Assembly (NCBI GenBank): GCA_963708715.1
Contig: CAVPSU010000001.1
Location: 682,001-746,000 of the forward strand
Direction: 5' to 3'
DNA length: 64,000 bases
From: DAIOEK01 sp963708715
GTDB taxonomy: Bacteria > Chloroflexota > Anaerolineae > Anaerolineales > Anaerolineaceae
Part shown: piece after piece, positions 9,152 to 17,550 of the stretch
Layout: each line of letters starts with the position of its first letter
Position numbering within the stretch: the stretch's first letter is position 1
Notes under the pieces: generated by a model
Databases searched by the model: none
Told to the model about the DNA's origin: nothing
Seen by the model: only the letters and a program-made list of their open reading frames with translations
Position numbers and translations under genes: made by a program

Positions 9152-9805
9152 ATGCAATTCGGCAAAGCTTTTTCATACGTTTTTGAAGACAAAGACTGGT
9201 TTAAAAAACTGGCCATCATGGGACTTATCAGTCTTATCCCAATTCTGGGTCAAATTGTTCTGGTTGGCTGGATGATAGATATCATTAAAAAACTCATTCA
9301 CCATGAACCTACCGAATTACCCAATCTGGACTTCGGTGGACAACTTTCCCGTGGATTCAGCGGTTTTGTGGTTGGATTAGTATACGCGCTTCCTGTCATC
9401 GTTCTATTGATCATCCAATCCATTGTCATAACAGTTACAACGGGTGGAGCAAACAGTGATAACGCCGGAGCACAAAGCGGGGTGGTAATAGCTATCTCCA
9501 TTTGTTTCGGTCTCGTCTACGTTCTCTATTCCCTTATACTGTATTTCATCTATCCGATCGCGTACGGGCGATTGGCAGAGACCGGCAAAATTTCTGAAGC
9601 TCTAAAATTTGGTAATGTCTTTGGTCTGATCAAAAAAGCTCCTGGAGCGGTATTCATTGCGCTTCTGGGAGCCCTGGTGGCGTCATTAATCGCTCCACTT
9701 GGTACCATTGCTTGCGCGGTAGGTGTACTTCTTACCTTAACGTATAGCTCCGCGGTCACAGGACATCTGTTCGGTCAGGCATACAATGTAGCCACCGGTA
9801 ATTAA
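9152..9805 (+). CDS. DUF4013 membrane protein
   Basis: 217 residues. The start FGKAFSYVFEDKDWFKKLAIMGLISLIPILGQ with a conserved Trp and Pro, and GRLAETGKISEALKFGNVF in the second half, match the DUF4013 family. About five membrane segments are visible (near 22-40, 70-90, 105-130, 165-185 and 190-210). AAGGAGGAATT stands in front of the ATG. Function unknown. A strong hairpin terminator follows. Confidence 0.8.
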   Translation: MQFGKAFSYVFEDKDWFKKLAIMGLISLIPILGQIVLVGWMIDIIKKLIHHEPTELPNLDFGGQLSRGFSGFVVGLVYALPVIVLLIIQSIVITVTTGGANSDNAGAQSGVVIAISICFGLVYVLYSLILYFIYPIAYGRLAETGKISEALKFGNVFGLIKKAPGAVFIALLGALVASLIAPLGTIACAVGVLLTLTYSSAVTGHLFGQAYNVATGN

Positions 9806-9830
9806 TATAAGCAGGAAATTAAATAACATA

Positions 9831-9863
9831 AAACAACCTGTTGAGAAAATCAACAGGTTGTTT
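9831..9863. terminator. bidirectional hairpin terminator
   Basis: Perfect 14-bp stem (AAACAACCTGTTGA, loop GAAAA, complement) with T-rich sequence on both outer sides, between the converging DUF4013 and AMMECR1 genes. Confidence 0.85.
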
Positions 9864-9865
9864 AT

Positions 9866-10438
9866 TTATTCGTGAAATTCTTCCACCTGATAGGTGCTGA
9901 CATCCAGATGTGTCTTGGTCCAATAATTTCCGGGAGCACCCATCTTTAAGCATAATTGTGAAAGGAAAGCATTCGGATTAGGGATCTTTTCCCAGACCTG
10001 TGGAAGGAATGTCGCCCGGTGTCTTCCTTCTCGTAAAATCACACCATCGATGTTTGGATGTAAGAGACCAGGCAAATCCTGTGGAGAATCATATTCCAAA
10101 GGGATGGGTGTCGTCAACCGAGAGATTTCGATCCTGATTGTTTTAAGTTCATACGCCTGGACGGGGGCGAATCGGTAATCATCCAAAGCGGCAGCAATCG
10201 CATGTTCCTGAACATCATCCACTAATGGTTGATATGGTTCCAATGCACCAATGCATCCCCGCAAGTCTCCAGAGATGGTTAAGGTGACAAAAGCTGCACC
10301 TTCAGCTACCAAGAGAGGTGATAGACCACTCCGTTCGATATACAACATCGGAAGTCCATGAACTGCGTTCTCTATTGCGGTACGGGCAATCTGGAGAAGG
10401 AAGGTCTTCTCAGTCGGGGAGAGTTGACTCTCTGGCAT
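9866..10438 (-). CDS. AMMECR1-domain protein (AmmeMemoRadiSam protein A type)
   Basis: 190 residues from the ATG at 10438. The core matches AMMECR1: FVTLTISGDLRGCIGALEPYQPL (with the conserved LRGCIG), AALDDYRFAPV, IRIEISRLT and GVILREGRHRATFLPQVWE. The start is fixed by the junction with the gene in front: its TAA and this ATG share one base (TAATG), typical of re-initiation. A longer reading frame runs back to 10570 but overlaps the flavin reductase and is not conserved-looking. The Memo and radical-SAM partners are not present nearby. Biochemical role unknown in the family. Confidence 0.87.
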   Translation of the reverse strand: MPESQLSPTEKTFLLQIARTAIENAVHGLPMLYIERSGLSPLLVAEGAAFVTLTISGDLRGCIGALEPYQPLVDDVQEHAIAAALDDYRFAPVQAYELKTIRIEISRLTTPIPLEYDSPQDLPGLLHPNIDGVILREGRHRATFLPQVWEKIPNPNAFLSQLCLKMGAPGNYWTKTHLDVSTYQVEEFHE

Positions 10439-10923
10439 TATTTGTGCAAGGATTGATAAGTCTGGTTTGAGTAGAGAAGTGGTCTTCCCTCGTCGCTCGT
10501 TTTTACAGCAAGCACTTCTCCGAAGAAGACAGTATTCTGACCGAAACTGACCGTCTGAACTACTTTGCAATCAAAAAAGGCGAGTCCACCTGTAATTAAT
10601 GGAGCTTTCGTTTCGAGGGTGAATGTATCGACCCCGGAAAACCGATCACCTTCCTCAGGTACACGACCTGCGAAGCATTCAGAAATTGCTCCCTGCGATT
10701 CTTCCAAAATCGTTATTGCGAAGAATCCGGATTGCTGAATTAGTTGATGGGTTCGGACCTGGCTGTTTATGGAGATGCAGATGATTGGAGGAATTACTGA
10801 GACAGAGGTAAACGAGCTGACCGTCATACCATGGTAACTTCCTTCATATTCACTGGAGACAATGGTGATGCCGGTAGCCCATTTACGCATCGTTTGACGG
10901 AATATCTTTTCATCAACAATCAT
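10438..10923 (-). CDS. flavin reductase-like FMN-binding protein
   Basis: 161 residues. The split-barrel flavin reductase pattern is clear: FRQTMRKWATGITIVSSEYEG, then GMTVSSFTSVSVIPPIICISI, then FAITILEESQ and FFDCKVVQTVSFGQNTVFFGEV. Such proteins bind FMN and reduce it with NAD(P)H, usually serving a partner oxygenase or as a general oxidoreductase. AGGTG lies before the ATG. It is joined to the AMMECR1 gene by a one-base overlap. No partner oxygenase is seen, so the physiological reaction is open. Confidence 0.85.
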   Translation of the reverse strand: MIVDEKIFRQTMRKWATGITIVSSEYEGSYHGMTVSSFTSVSVIPPIICISINSQVRTHQLIQQSGFFAITILEESQGAISECFAGRVPEEGDRFSGVDTFTLETKAPLITGGLAFFDCKVVQTVSFGQNTVFFGEVLAVKTSDEGRPLLYSNQTYQSLHK

Positions 10924-11167
10924 GAATCACCTGATTTTCAAAGGATACATCCTTTATACAATCGAGTGGAACTAACGTCAAGCTAATCAACCTCAAGTTT
11001 TAGAATTCGACCCGTTATTTCAAATGGATTGCCAGGTGTGCATCTGGTACAATCAGGAAAAGGCAAGCAATATGATTTAATCACCTGCACCATCAAAAAA
11101 AACACCCATCATAAGTGCTAGACCGCCTAAATTCAATTTTTGGACTTCACTCGGTACAACCCTGAGC

Positions 11168-11881
11168 GTGGCAATTCTGGTGGCAACATTATTTACCGTT
11201 TGGACGCCCGCAAGCCTTTTCTCTAACCGTTTGGCGGATAGCCTCTCAAAAGCAGTCAATTCCAAGCCAGCCCCTGCCCGAAATTTACCCACACCAGCTC
11301 CTTACACCGCACCTCATATCGGACTGGTCGCCGGTCACTGGGGTGAAGAAAAGCCTGGATTCGTATGTCAGGACGGGACAAAGGAAAGTGATGTGAATCT
11401 GGCGATCACGACTCTCGTACGTCAGAAGCTGGTGGAACAGGGTTATTCAGTCGATCTTTTCAAAGAATTTGATCCTAATCTCAGGCAATATCGTGGATTA
11501 TTGTTGCTTTCCATTCACACCGATTCATGCACGTATATCGATGATTCAGCCACAGGATTTAAGTTGGCATCCTCTCTTTATACCGACGGTTCCAATTCAA
11601 AAATTCAGCGACTTAGTTCCTGCATTGTCAACCGTTATTCAGACAAGACCAAATTATCTTTCATCAACATTACTACTGATGATATGACCAAGTTCCACGG
11701 CTTTGAGGAAGTCAATATTGACACTCCCACACTCATAATGGAACCGGGATACTTGAATCTCGATCGGGAGTTGTTAACAAAATCACCCGACCTCGTGGCC
11801 CAAGGGATCACTGATGGGTTGTTGTGTTATTTGAAAAACCAACCGCTTCTCCCAACTCAGACACCTGCCACATTGCCATGA
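11168..11881 (+). CDS. secreted N-acetylmuramoyl-L-alanine amidase-like protein (Ami_3), start uncertain
   Basis: Residues ~50-230 resemble a zinc amidase of the Ami_3 type: HIGLVAGHWGEEKPGFVCQDG (zinc His, then the acidic region), ESDVNLAITTLVRQKLVEQGYSVDL, LLLLSIHTDSC (second zinc His) and LIMEPGYLNLDRE (catalytic Glu region). It would cleave the stem peptide from peptidoglycan. The frame stays open upstream and encodes a Lys/Arg-containing cytoplasmic stub before a membrane helix; an ATG with a good AGGAAAAGG site stands at 11072 in the same frame, but its third codon is TAA. The GTG at 11168 starts inside the helix, so the true start is unclear. The stop overlaps the next gene (ATGA). Confidence 0.8.
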   Translation: MAILVATLFTVWTPASLFSNRLADSLSKAVNSKPAPARNLPTPAPYTAPHIGLVAGHWGEEKPGFVCQDGTKESDVNLAITTLVRQKLVEQGYSVDLFKEFDPNLRQYRGLLLLSIHTDSCTYIDDSATGFKLASSLYTDGSNSKIQRLSSCIVNRYSDKTKLSFINITTDDMTKFHGFEEVNIDTPTLIMEPGYLNLDRELLTKSPDLVAQGITDGLLCYLKNQPLLPTQTPATLP

Positions 11882-13026
11882 CACCGAACCAGGACCAAGC
11901 CAGATATCTACTCCAACAGGCTAAAAACGCACTTAGCCAGCGGCGAATTGATGATGCTCGCTTATTATCCAGGCAGGCATCTCAATTAGCTCCTGAATTG
12001 GAGGAATCATGGTTGATGATGGCCGCTGTGTCGTCACCGCAGGCTGCCCTGGTCTACCTCAACAAAGCCTTGCAGATAAATCCTGATAGCGACCGAGCTA
12101 AACGCGGATTGGTGTGGGCATTAAGCAGGCAAGAGCACGCACCTGAACCTACGCCTACCCCGACTGTATCTGCCGATCGCTTGATGAGCATTCAGGCGCC
12201 CATTTTGCAGAATACCAGTTCAATTTCTCCAATCCCACCTGAACGACCAGCCGTATCAAGATTGTCCAGTTTTGAAACCGCTGCTTCTGTTCCGTTGGTG
12301 ATGGAAGAGATGACGCCGGTGGTGAAAATACCTGCAATTGAAAAGGAAAATCTTTTTTCCAAACAAGTAGTCGTTTGGCCATTTCTTCTGCTTGCAATAC
12401 TACTCTGCATTGGGATCACTGGCATTTTCCTCCTCAGACCCTTTTTAAGTGTTACAGCAAGCGAGCAGCATTATGCTCGCTACCAGGGCGAAATTGTCAA
12501 ACCCTCACTCACATATACTCCAACCCCAACCTCTACACCGACGCCACTTCCAACCAACACACCAACTCCGACACCCAAACCGACAAAGACTCCAAAGCCC
12601 ACAGCTACCGAGACACCAGACATTATCGAAGTCTCGAGATATGAAGCGGATGGAATACCGGATGTAGGCAGTAAAGAACACTGGATCGATGTTGATCTCA
12701 GCTCACAGAGTGTCTCTGCCTACCGGGGGGAAGAGCTCGTGAATACCTTTATCGTCTCAACCGGAACATGGCAGCACCCGACAGTGACCGGCAGTTATCA
12801 CATCTATGTGAAATACCGTTTTTCTGATATGTCTGGACCTGGATACTATCTTCCTGATGTACCGTATGTGATGTATTTTTATGAGGGGTATGGTCTGCAT
12901 GGGACTTATTGGCATAACAATTTTGGGGTGCCCATGAGTCATGGCTGCATTAATTTCCGTACAGAAGATGCTGCCTGGCTGTACGATTTCTCGAATGTCG
13001 GTACACTGGTCCATGTTCATTATTAA
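11878..13026 (+). CDS. membrane-anchored L,D-transpeptidase (YkuD) with N-terminal TPR-like region
   Basis: 382 residues from the ATG at 11878, which overlaps the amidase stop as ATGA. Residues ~1-85 form TPR-like helices (YLLQQAKNALSQRRIDDARLL, AALVYLNKALQINPDSDRA); a Pro-rich stretch follows; ~165-187 is a membrane helix; then a TPTPTP linker; residues ~250-382 are the YkuD catalytic domain ending in YGLHGTYWHNNFG and SHGCINF with the nucleophilic Cys near 357. It forms 3-3 type cross-links outside the membrane. The N-terminal TPR part would be cytoplasmic, which is unusual. Coupled translation with the amidase suggests a joint wall-remodelling role. Confidence 0.9.
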   Translation: MTPNQDQARYLLQQAKNALSQRRIDDARLLSRQASQLAPELEESWLMMAAVSSPQAALVYLNKALQINPDSDRAKRGLVWALSRQEHAPEPTPTPTVSADRLMSIQAPILQNTSSISPIPPERPAVSRLSSFETAASVPLVMEEMTPVVKIPAIEKENLFSKQVVVWPFLLLAILLCIGITGIFLLRPFLSVTASEQHYARYQGEIVKPSLTYTPTPTSTPTPLPTNTPTPTPKPTKTPKPTATETPDIIEVSRYEADGIPDVGSKEHWIDVDLSSQSVSAYRGEELVNTFIVSTGTWQHPTVTGSYHIYVKYRFSDMSGPGYYLPDVPYVMYFYEGYGLHGTYWHNNFGVPMSHGCINFRTEDAAWLYDFSNVGTLVHVHY

Positions 13027-13062
13027 ATTCTGATACAATCCAGACAATTATAAGGATATCAA

Positions 13063-13485
13063 ATGTCAGGTGAACCGTTATTTAAAGGATTAGTGGTCGA
13101 TGAAGATGATCAGCCAGTTGCTATAACCAGGGTTGGCGACGAATCCTTTTATATAGTCAATGACTCGGGTTTTCTACGTCATATCCCATCTGAACAGGTT
13201 GACCGTCAAGTTCTGGAGATGATGCGTTCTCAGATCGAAGGAAATGAAGACTTATTATCCGAACAGACCGCAAAAATGCTTGGACAGGAAGATATTTTTA
13301 GTCGAGCTTTGATCGCGAATCAACTTAAGAATCTTGACCAACAATTTGCTATGATGCTTCAGACTGGTATTCCGGAAGAAGGACGCGCGTATATGGGGAT
13401 GATGGGATTTAAGGTGATCATAAATCTCCATGGTGAAGTGATCAAAGTGGTACAACCTGCCGTGCCATCTGACGAGGGCGAATAA
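13063..13485 (+). CDS. conserved-looking protein of unknown function
   Basis: 140 residues, acidic, no signal peptide or membrane helix. It opens with FKGLVVDEDDQPVAITRVGDESFYIVNDSG, a short beta-rich part that could bind a ligand or partner, followed by helices. AAGGATATCAA precedes the ATG. I do not recognise a family. It sits between the L,D-transpeptidase and a thioredoxin-TPR protein on the same strand. Confidence 0.7.
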   Translation: MSGEPLFKGLVVDEDDQPVAITRVGDESFYIVNDSGFLRHIPSEQVDRQVLEMMRSQIEGNEDLLSEQTAKMLGQEDIFSRALIANQLKNLDQQFAMMLQTGIPEEGRAYMGMMGFKVIINLHGEVIKVVQPAVPSDEGE

Positions 13486-13562
13486 ATTCCCAACAGAATC
13501 ATCCAAACCTTACAAATCGTGTTATACAATATAAATATCAGCTCACTTTTGGAGGAACTCAG

Positions 13563-14393
13563 ATGACCTCTGAGTACGTAATTAACGTTAGCGAGACTAC
13601 TTTCGAATCAGAAGTACTGGTTTTTTCACAGAATATTCCAGTCCTGGTTGATTTTTGGGCTGAGTGGAGTACACCCAGTAAGATCCTCGGACCAGTGCTG
13701 GAAAAATTGGCAGATGAAGGGCATGGGAGTTTTCGTCTGGCGCGGCTGGATGTGGACTTTAATAAAAATATTCCCGTCCGATATGGCATCCGGTCGATAC
13801 CAACGGTAAAAGCTTTCATGAAAGGCCAGGTCGTTGCTGAGTTTATGGGGCTTCAGCCAGAAGCCAAAGTACGTGAATTTATCCGCACCATTTCTCCCAG
13901 TCCGGCTGACCTTCTAATCGAAAAAGGAGGAAGCAATATTCGCGAGAAAAACTGGAAGGAAGCAGAATCGACCTACCGGGAAGCACTGGCGCTTGATCCG
14001 GGAATGCCGGCTGGCTTATTGGGTTTGGCACGCTGTTTGTTGGCTCGTGGGGAAGGCGTAGAAAGTCTTGCCATATTAAAGAAGTTCCCTACCAGCCATG
14101 AGTATTCCTCTGCTGAGGTGCTATTACCTTTGGCGGAAGTGTTTTCTACCATCAATGACTCGAAAATCAATACAGATAATCCTTTTGAAGCTGCCATGTG
14201 GAATAATATCCGTTTGGCTCAGCGCGGGAATTTTCCTGCTGCATTGGATGGTTTTTTGGACATTATTCGTAAAAATAAAGGCTTTAAAAGGGGTATGGTT
14301 CACCAGCTAATACTTGCCATCTTGATGGTCGTAGGCGATGATGACCCGGAGATCCGTGCCTATCGGGCGGAATTGGCCTCCATTCTTTTTTAA
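13563..14393 (+). CDS. thioredoxin-fold TPR protein without active-site cysteines (CnoX/YbbN-like)
   Basis: 276 residues. Residues 10-108 are a thioredoxin domain (VLVDFWAEW, LARLDVDFNKNIPVRYGIRSIPTVKAFMKG with the cis-Pro), but the active site reads S36-T-P-S39 instead of CGPC, so it cannot do thiol exchange. Residues 115-276 are TPR-like helices (NWKEAESTYREALALDPGMPAGLLGLARCLL). This layout matches CnoX/YbbN, a holdase that hands clients to GroEL or DnaK. Start after TGGAGG. No chaperone genes are adjacent; the role is inferred from the family. Confidence 0.82.
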   Translation: MTSEYVINVSETTFESEVLVFSQNIPVLVDFWAEWSTPSKILGPVLEKLADEGHGSFRLARLDVDFNKNIPVRYGIRSIPTVKAFMKGQVVAEFMGLQPEAKVREFIRTISPSPADLLIEKGGSNIREKNWKEAESTYREALALDPGMPAGLLGLARCLLARGEGVESLAILKKFPTSHEYSSAEVLLPLAEVFSTINDSKINTDNPFEAAMWNNIRLAQRGNFPAALDGFLDIIRKNKGFKRGMVHQLILAILMVVGDDDPEIRAYRAELASILF

Positions 14394-14404
14394 TAGAAAT
14401 ATAT

Positions 14405-14449
14405 AAAATACAAATCCACTCGAGCATTACTCAAGTGGATTTGTATTTT
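14405..14449. terminator. bidirectional hairpin terminator
   Basis: 20-base arms with one imperfect pair (left arm begins AAAATACAAATCCACT), loop CATTA, T-rich at both ends. It lies between the converging thioredoxin-TPR and CBM9-like genes. Confidence 0.85.
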
Positions 14450-14463
14450 ATTGTGTTGAGGTT

Positions 14464-15408
14464 TTATTTTACCAATATCAAATCACCCCAGGTGGTTGGA
14501 TCTGTCAGGATACGTTTCGATGTGCTTGACACCATGGATTGCTGGTCTTTACCCTTATTTGAATCATCATCTGAAACTGAAGCAGCAAAACCGAGCCTTA
14601 ATCCGGTGTATGGATCGATCCCCAGCGTCGACCATCGTATACCAAGCGTCACCCGGTATCCGGTGGATGTGGGTTTGACTCCGACGATTGCTTTTGTCAA
14701 CGACCCTTCTTTTGCTGTTGGATACCAGAGGTAAGCTTCCGGATTTTCTCCAACCTCATTATTTCCAGGTGAAACACCGATCTGATAATCGTCCCAATCC
14801 AGCCATTGCTGCCAGTAATCATACTGAACCGCTGTATCGATCAATATTTCAACACTATCACCCAGATAGATGTTTTGCTTCTTGGATAGCTGCGTGTATT
14901 TGTCATCCGTTACTTTCCAGGCGATATAGAGATAATCCTCATCCCATTGGACTTTATAGGAGGAGGATAGATCATCCGAATCATCCCAATGCTCATTTCC
15001 AAAGACCACCGCATTGGAAGAGTATTCATCTGCTATCCAATCTCCCCAACCGCCGTCCATAGCTGGCTGCTTCTTCACATATTGTGCTTCCGTCCGGGGT
15101 CCAGAACGGTGCGTGGGTGGTACCGGCGTGGGAGGGATGGGTGTTTTGGTAGAAGTAGTTGTTGCAGTCGGTGCACTCGTAGGAGGAACCGCGGTGGCTG
15201 TCGGCAGTTGAGTTTCTATGATGATCTGAAGGGGAGTACTGGTAGGTAGAATGACGGTTCCGGTTGGCAAAAATAACGCGGTCATCGTCGTATCCGGTGT
15301 GGGAAACACAAATGGAGTGGGAGTTGCCATAAACGGGAGGTTGCATGCCAGAGTGGTGATCCCGATAACAATACCGACTATCAGGATTCCGATTGATTTT
15401 GATTTCAT
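14464..15408 (-). CDS. lipoprotein with CBM9-like carbohydrate-binding domain
   Basis: 314 residues. A signal peptide ends in the lipobox TTLAC (Cys22). A Thr/Pro-rich linker runs to ~100. Residues ~110-314 match the CBM9 / DOMON-like sugar-binding fold: DGGWGDWIADEYSSNAVV, YKVQWDEDYLYIAWKVTDD, GDSVEILIDTA, and near the end GLRLGFAASVSDDDSNKGKDQQSM. It should sit on the outer face of the membrane and bind a polysaccharide; no enzyme domain is attached. TGGAGG precedes the ATG. Confidence 0.82.
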   Translation of the reverse strand: MKSKSIGILIVGIVIGITTLACNLPFMATPTPFVFPTPDTTMTALFLPTGTVILPTSTPLQIIIETQLPTATAVPPTSAPTATTTSTKTPIPPTPVPPTHRSGPRTEAQYVKKQPAMDGGWGDWIADEYSSNAVVFGNEHWDDSDDLSSSYKVQWDEDYLYIAWKVTDDKYTQLSKKQNIYLGDSVEILIDTAVQYDYWQQWLDWDDYQIGVSPGNNEVGENPEAYLWYPTAKEGSLTKAIVGVKPTSTGYRVTLGIRWSTLGIDPYTGLRLGFAASVSDDDSNKGKDQQSMVSSTSKRILTDPTTWGDLILVK

Positions 15409-15548
15409 ATATCCTCCAGTAGAAAGCTATAAAAAACGTTTGAATCATCCCCACAACCATGCAACAAATAAGCCAAGTACGATAAATAGACGTCTTATAG
15501 TGAGGATATGTTCCAGTGATAATGTTGTAGAATTATCCAGGAGGAATC

Positions 15549-16805
15549 ATGCTGAAAAAATTACGCTCATTAAATTTACATAGAAACGTCTGGACTTTCA
15601 CCTTTACCTCTTTTCTCACAGACGTATCTTCTGAAACAATTCAATATCTGATTCCTCTTTTCCTTTACAGTGTGCTGGGAGTTAAAACCTCTATCATTGG
15701 TCTTGTCGATGGTGTAGCCGAGACCACCGCCAGTTTGATGAAGGTCATCTCTGGCTCGTTATCAGATCGACTTCAACAGCGGAAACCTCTTGTCGTTTTG
15801 GGATACTCTTTATCATCCTTCGCAAAACCATTCTTTTACCTGGCAGCGACCTGGCCTGTCGTTTTGATCATTCGCTTTGTGGACAGATTGGGCAAAGGGA
15901 TTCGGGTCGCCCCACGAGATTCACTTTTAGCTGCCAGCGTAGAAAAAGAACGACGTGGTTTGGCTTTTGGAATTTCCCGGGCAGGAGATGCCGCAGGAGC
16001 TTTCGTCGGGATCCTCATCGCGGCATTAATAATTTGGTTCACCCAGCAAAATTCTCGAGAGCTCACCCGGCATACATTCCAACTCGTGGTGATAGCCAGC
16101 ATGATCCCAGCCTTACTCGCAGTGATCGTACTGGTGCTGGGCTCGGTGGAAGTTCCTTTTACTACTTCAATGGGTGGTCAAAAGAAACTTTGGGACACCG
16201 CTGGAGTAGGTAAACCATTCTTTACCTATCTTGTCGCAGCGATATTATTCACTCTTGGTAATTCATCCGATTCCTTTATCCTGCTACGGGCACAGGAAAG
16301 AGGATTAACCCTGATCCAAGTGATGCTGATGTTGATGGCTTTCAAAGCCGTTTATTCAATCCTATCCGCACCGTTGGGAAAACTATCCGATCGGGTTGGT
16401 CGGAGGCGATTGTTGATCATCGGCTGGGCGGCGTATATTCTGATCTATCTCGGATTTGGGATCGTGTCTTCCGGCTGGGCGATCTTCGCTGTTTTTGTTT
16501 TGTACGGAATTTACTACGCTATGTGTGAAGGGGCTGGTAAAGCATTCATAGCCGACATGGTTCATGAAGACCACCGGGGTAAAGCGTTCGGTCTGTATTA
16601 CACCGCCATCGGAATTGCTGCACTCCCGTCCTCGTTTATTGCAGGCGTACTCTGGCAGGGAATAGGATCCTGGAACGGGTTTGGACCATCAGCACCTTTC
16701 TTATTTGGCTCGGCGATGGCAGCCATCGCACTGTTCGTACTGGTCGTTTGGGTCAAGGACCAGCATCCGGAACCACAACCTGTTGCCACGACTTCGGATA
16801 AATAA
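15549..16805 (+). CDS. major facilitator superfamily transporter
   Basis: 418 residues with 12 likely membrane segments. The loop 2-3 motif appears as GSLSDRLQQRKPLVVLGY and the matching half at GKLSDRVGRRRLLIIGW. RFVDRLGKGIRVAPRDSLLA is typical of a subgroup of multidrug/unknown-substrate permeases near YfkF. AGGAGGAATC lies before the ATG. The substrate cannot be told from sequence. It converges on the TetR gene and is not in its operator region. Confidence 0.88.
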   Translation: MLKKLRSLNLHRNVWTFTFTSFLTDVSSETIQYLIPLFLYSVLGVKTSIIGLVDGVAETTASLMKVISGSLSDRLQQRKPLVVLGYSLSSFAKPFFYLAATWPVVLIIRFVDRLGKGIRVAPRDSLLAASVEKERRGLAFGISRAGDAAGAFVGILIAALIIWFTQQNSRELTRHTFQLVVIASMIPALLAVIVLVLGSVEVPFTTSMGGQKKLWDTAGVGKPFFTYLVAAILFTLGNSSDSFILLRAQERGLTLIQVMLMLMAFKAVYSILSAPLGKLSDRVGRRRLLIIGWAAYILIYLGFGIVSSGWAIFAVFVLYGIYYAMCEGAGKAFIADMVHEDHRGKAFGLYYTAIGIAALPSSFIAGVLWQGIGSWNGFGPSAPFLFGSAMAAIALFVLVVWVKDQHPEPQPVATTSDK

Positions 16806-16809
16806 GATT

Positions 16810-17424
16810 TCACAATTCATAACGTCTTAAAAACGTATCGATTATTTCATCTAACAGAGTATCGGAATTCTTCAGGCTTGCCCCATCCGTAAATAAGGCT
16901 GGATACGTTAAACAACCTTCCACCATTCCGTAGAAGATCCGCGCAGCGAGTTCAGGAGATTGAAAATTCAGTTTTCCATCCTTCTTTGCTCTTAACAGCC
17001 ACAGGATTAATGCTTTGTGTGGTTCATATTGACTTCGCGTGGCTTTGCCAAACTCAATATCCATTAAGAATACCGAAGTAAACAACTTAGACAAACCTCG
17101 GCGGATAGGGGTATTAATTAAATATAGTTCCGCCCTGGCAAATTCCCGTAGCTGATCACCCATAGATAAGTTGGTTGAATATTGAATGGGTTTAATCTCT
17201 TCGCGTTGTTTGAGGAAGTCCGCCACGATCGCCTGAAATAAGACCTCCTTGCTATTGAAATGATTGTAGATGGTACGTTTTGATACTCCTGCAACTTCAG
17301 CAATTTTATCCATGCTGGATTCCGCGAAGCCATTTTCGATGAATACCTTTGTGGCTCCTGCCAGAATAGTCTGGTGTTTATGGGTCGTATCTCTTTTCTT
17401 TCTGGCTTTGATGTCATTTGTCAT
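16810..17424 (-). CDS. TetR/AcrR family transcriptional repressor
   Basis: 204 residues. The N-terminal helix-turn-helix is clear at ~16-62: ILAGATKVFIENGFAESSMDKIAEVAGVSKRTIYNHFNSKEVLFQAI. The C-terminal part is the usual variable ligand-binding helices. GGAG lies 7 bases before the ATG. Two copies of one palindrome lie between it and the divergent DUF4386 gene, so it probably represses both itself and that gene. The inducer is unknown. Confidence 0.92.
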   Translation of the reverse strand: MTNDIKARKKRDTTHKHQTILAGATKVFIENGFAESSMDKIAEVAGVSKRTIYNHFNSKEVLFQAIVADFLKQREEIKPIQYSTNLSMGDQLREFARAELYLINTPIRRGLSKLFTSVFLMDIEFGKATRSQYEPHKALILWLLRAKKDGKLNFQSPELAARIFYGMVEGCLTYPALFTDGASLKNSDTLLDEIIDTFLRRYEL

Positions 17425-17438
17425 ATCCGTACTCCGTA

Positions 17439-17468
17439 ATTATATTACACTTGTCAGTGTAATATAAT
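17439..17468. promoter_or_regulatory. TetR operator O1
   Basis: Perfect 13-bp inverted repeat (ATTATATTACACT and its complement) around TGTC. It shares the core ATTACAC-N6-GTGTAAT with O2, 34 bases away. It lies just upstream of the ribosome site of the TetR gene, over the region where its own promoter must be. Confidence 0.75.
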
Positions 17469-17469
17469 A

Positions 17470-17498
17470 TTGACATTTGTTATATTACACCGTATAGT
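17470..17498 (+). promoter_or_regulatory. promoter of the DUF4386 gene
   Basis: TTGACA at 17470-17475 and TATAGT at 17493-17498, spacer 17 bases. The -10 box lies inside operator O2, which fits direct repression. Confidence 0.75.
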
Positions 17499-17503
17499 GT
17501 ATT
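17484..17503. promoter_or_regulatory. TetR operator O2 (overlaps -10)
   Basis: ATTACAC, six bases, GTGTATT: the same layout as O1 with one changed base in the right arm. It covers the TATAGT box of the divergent promoter. Confidence 0.68.
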
Positions 17504-17550
17504 TTAGTTTGATTAATAAAGCAAGTCCTAGAAATGAAATTTGGAGAAAA

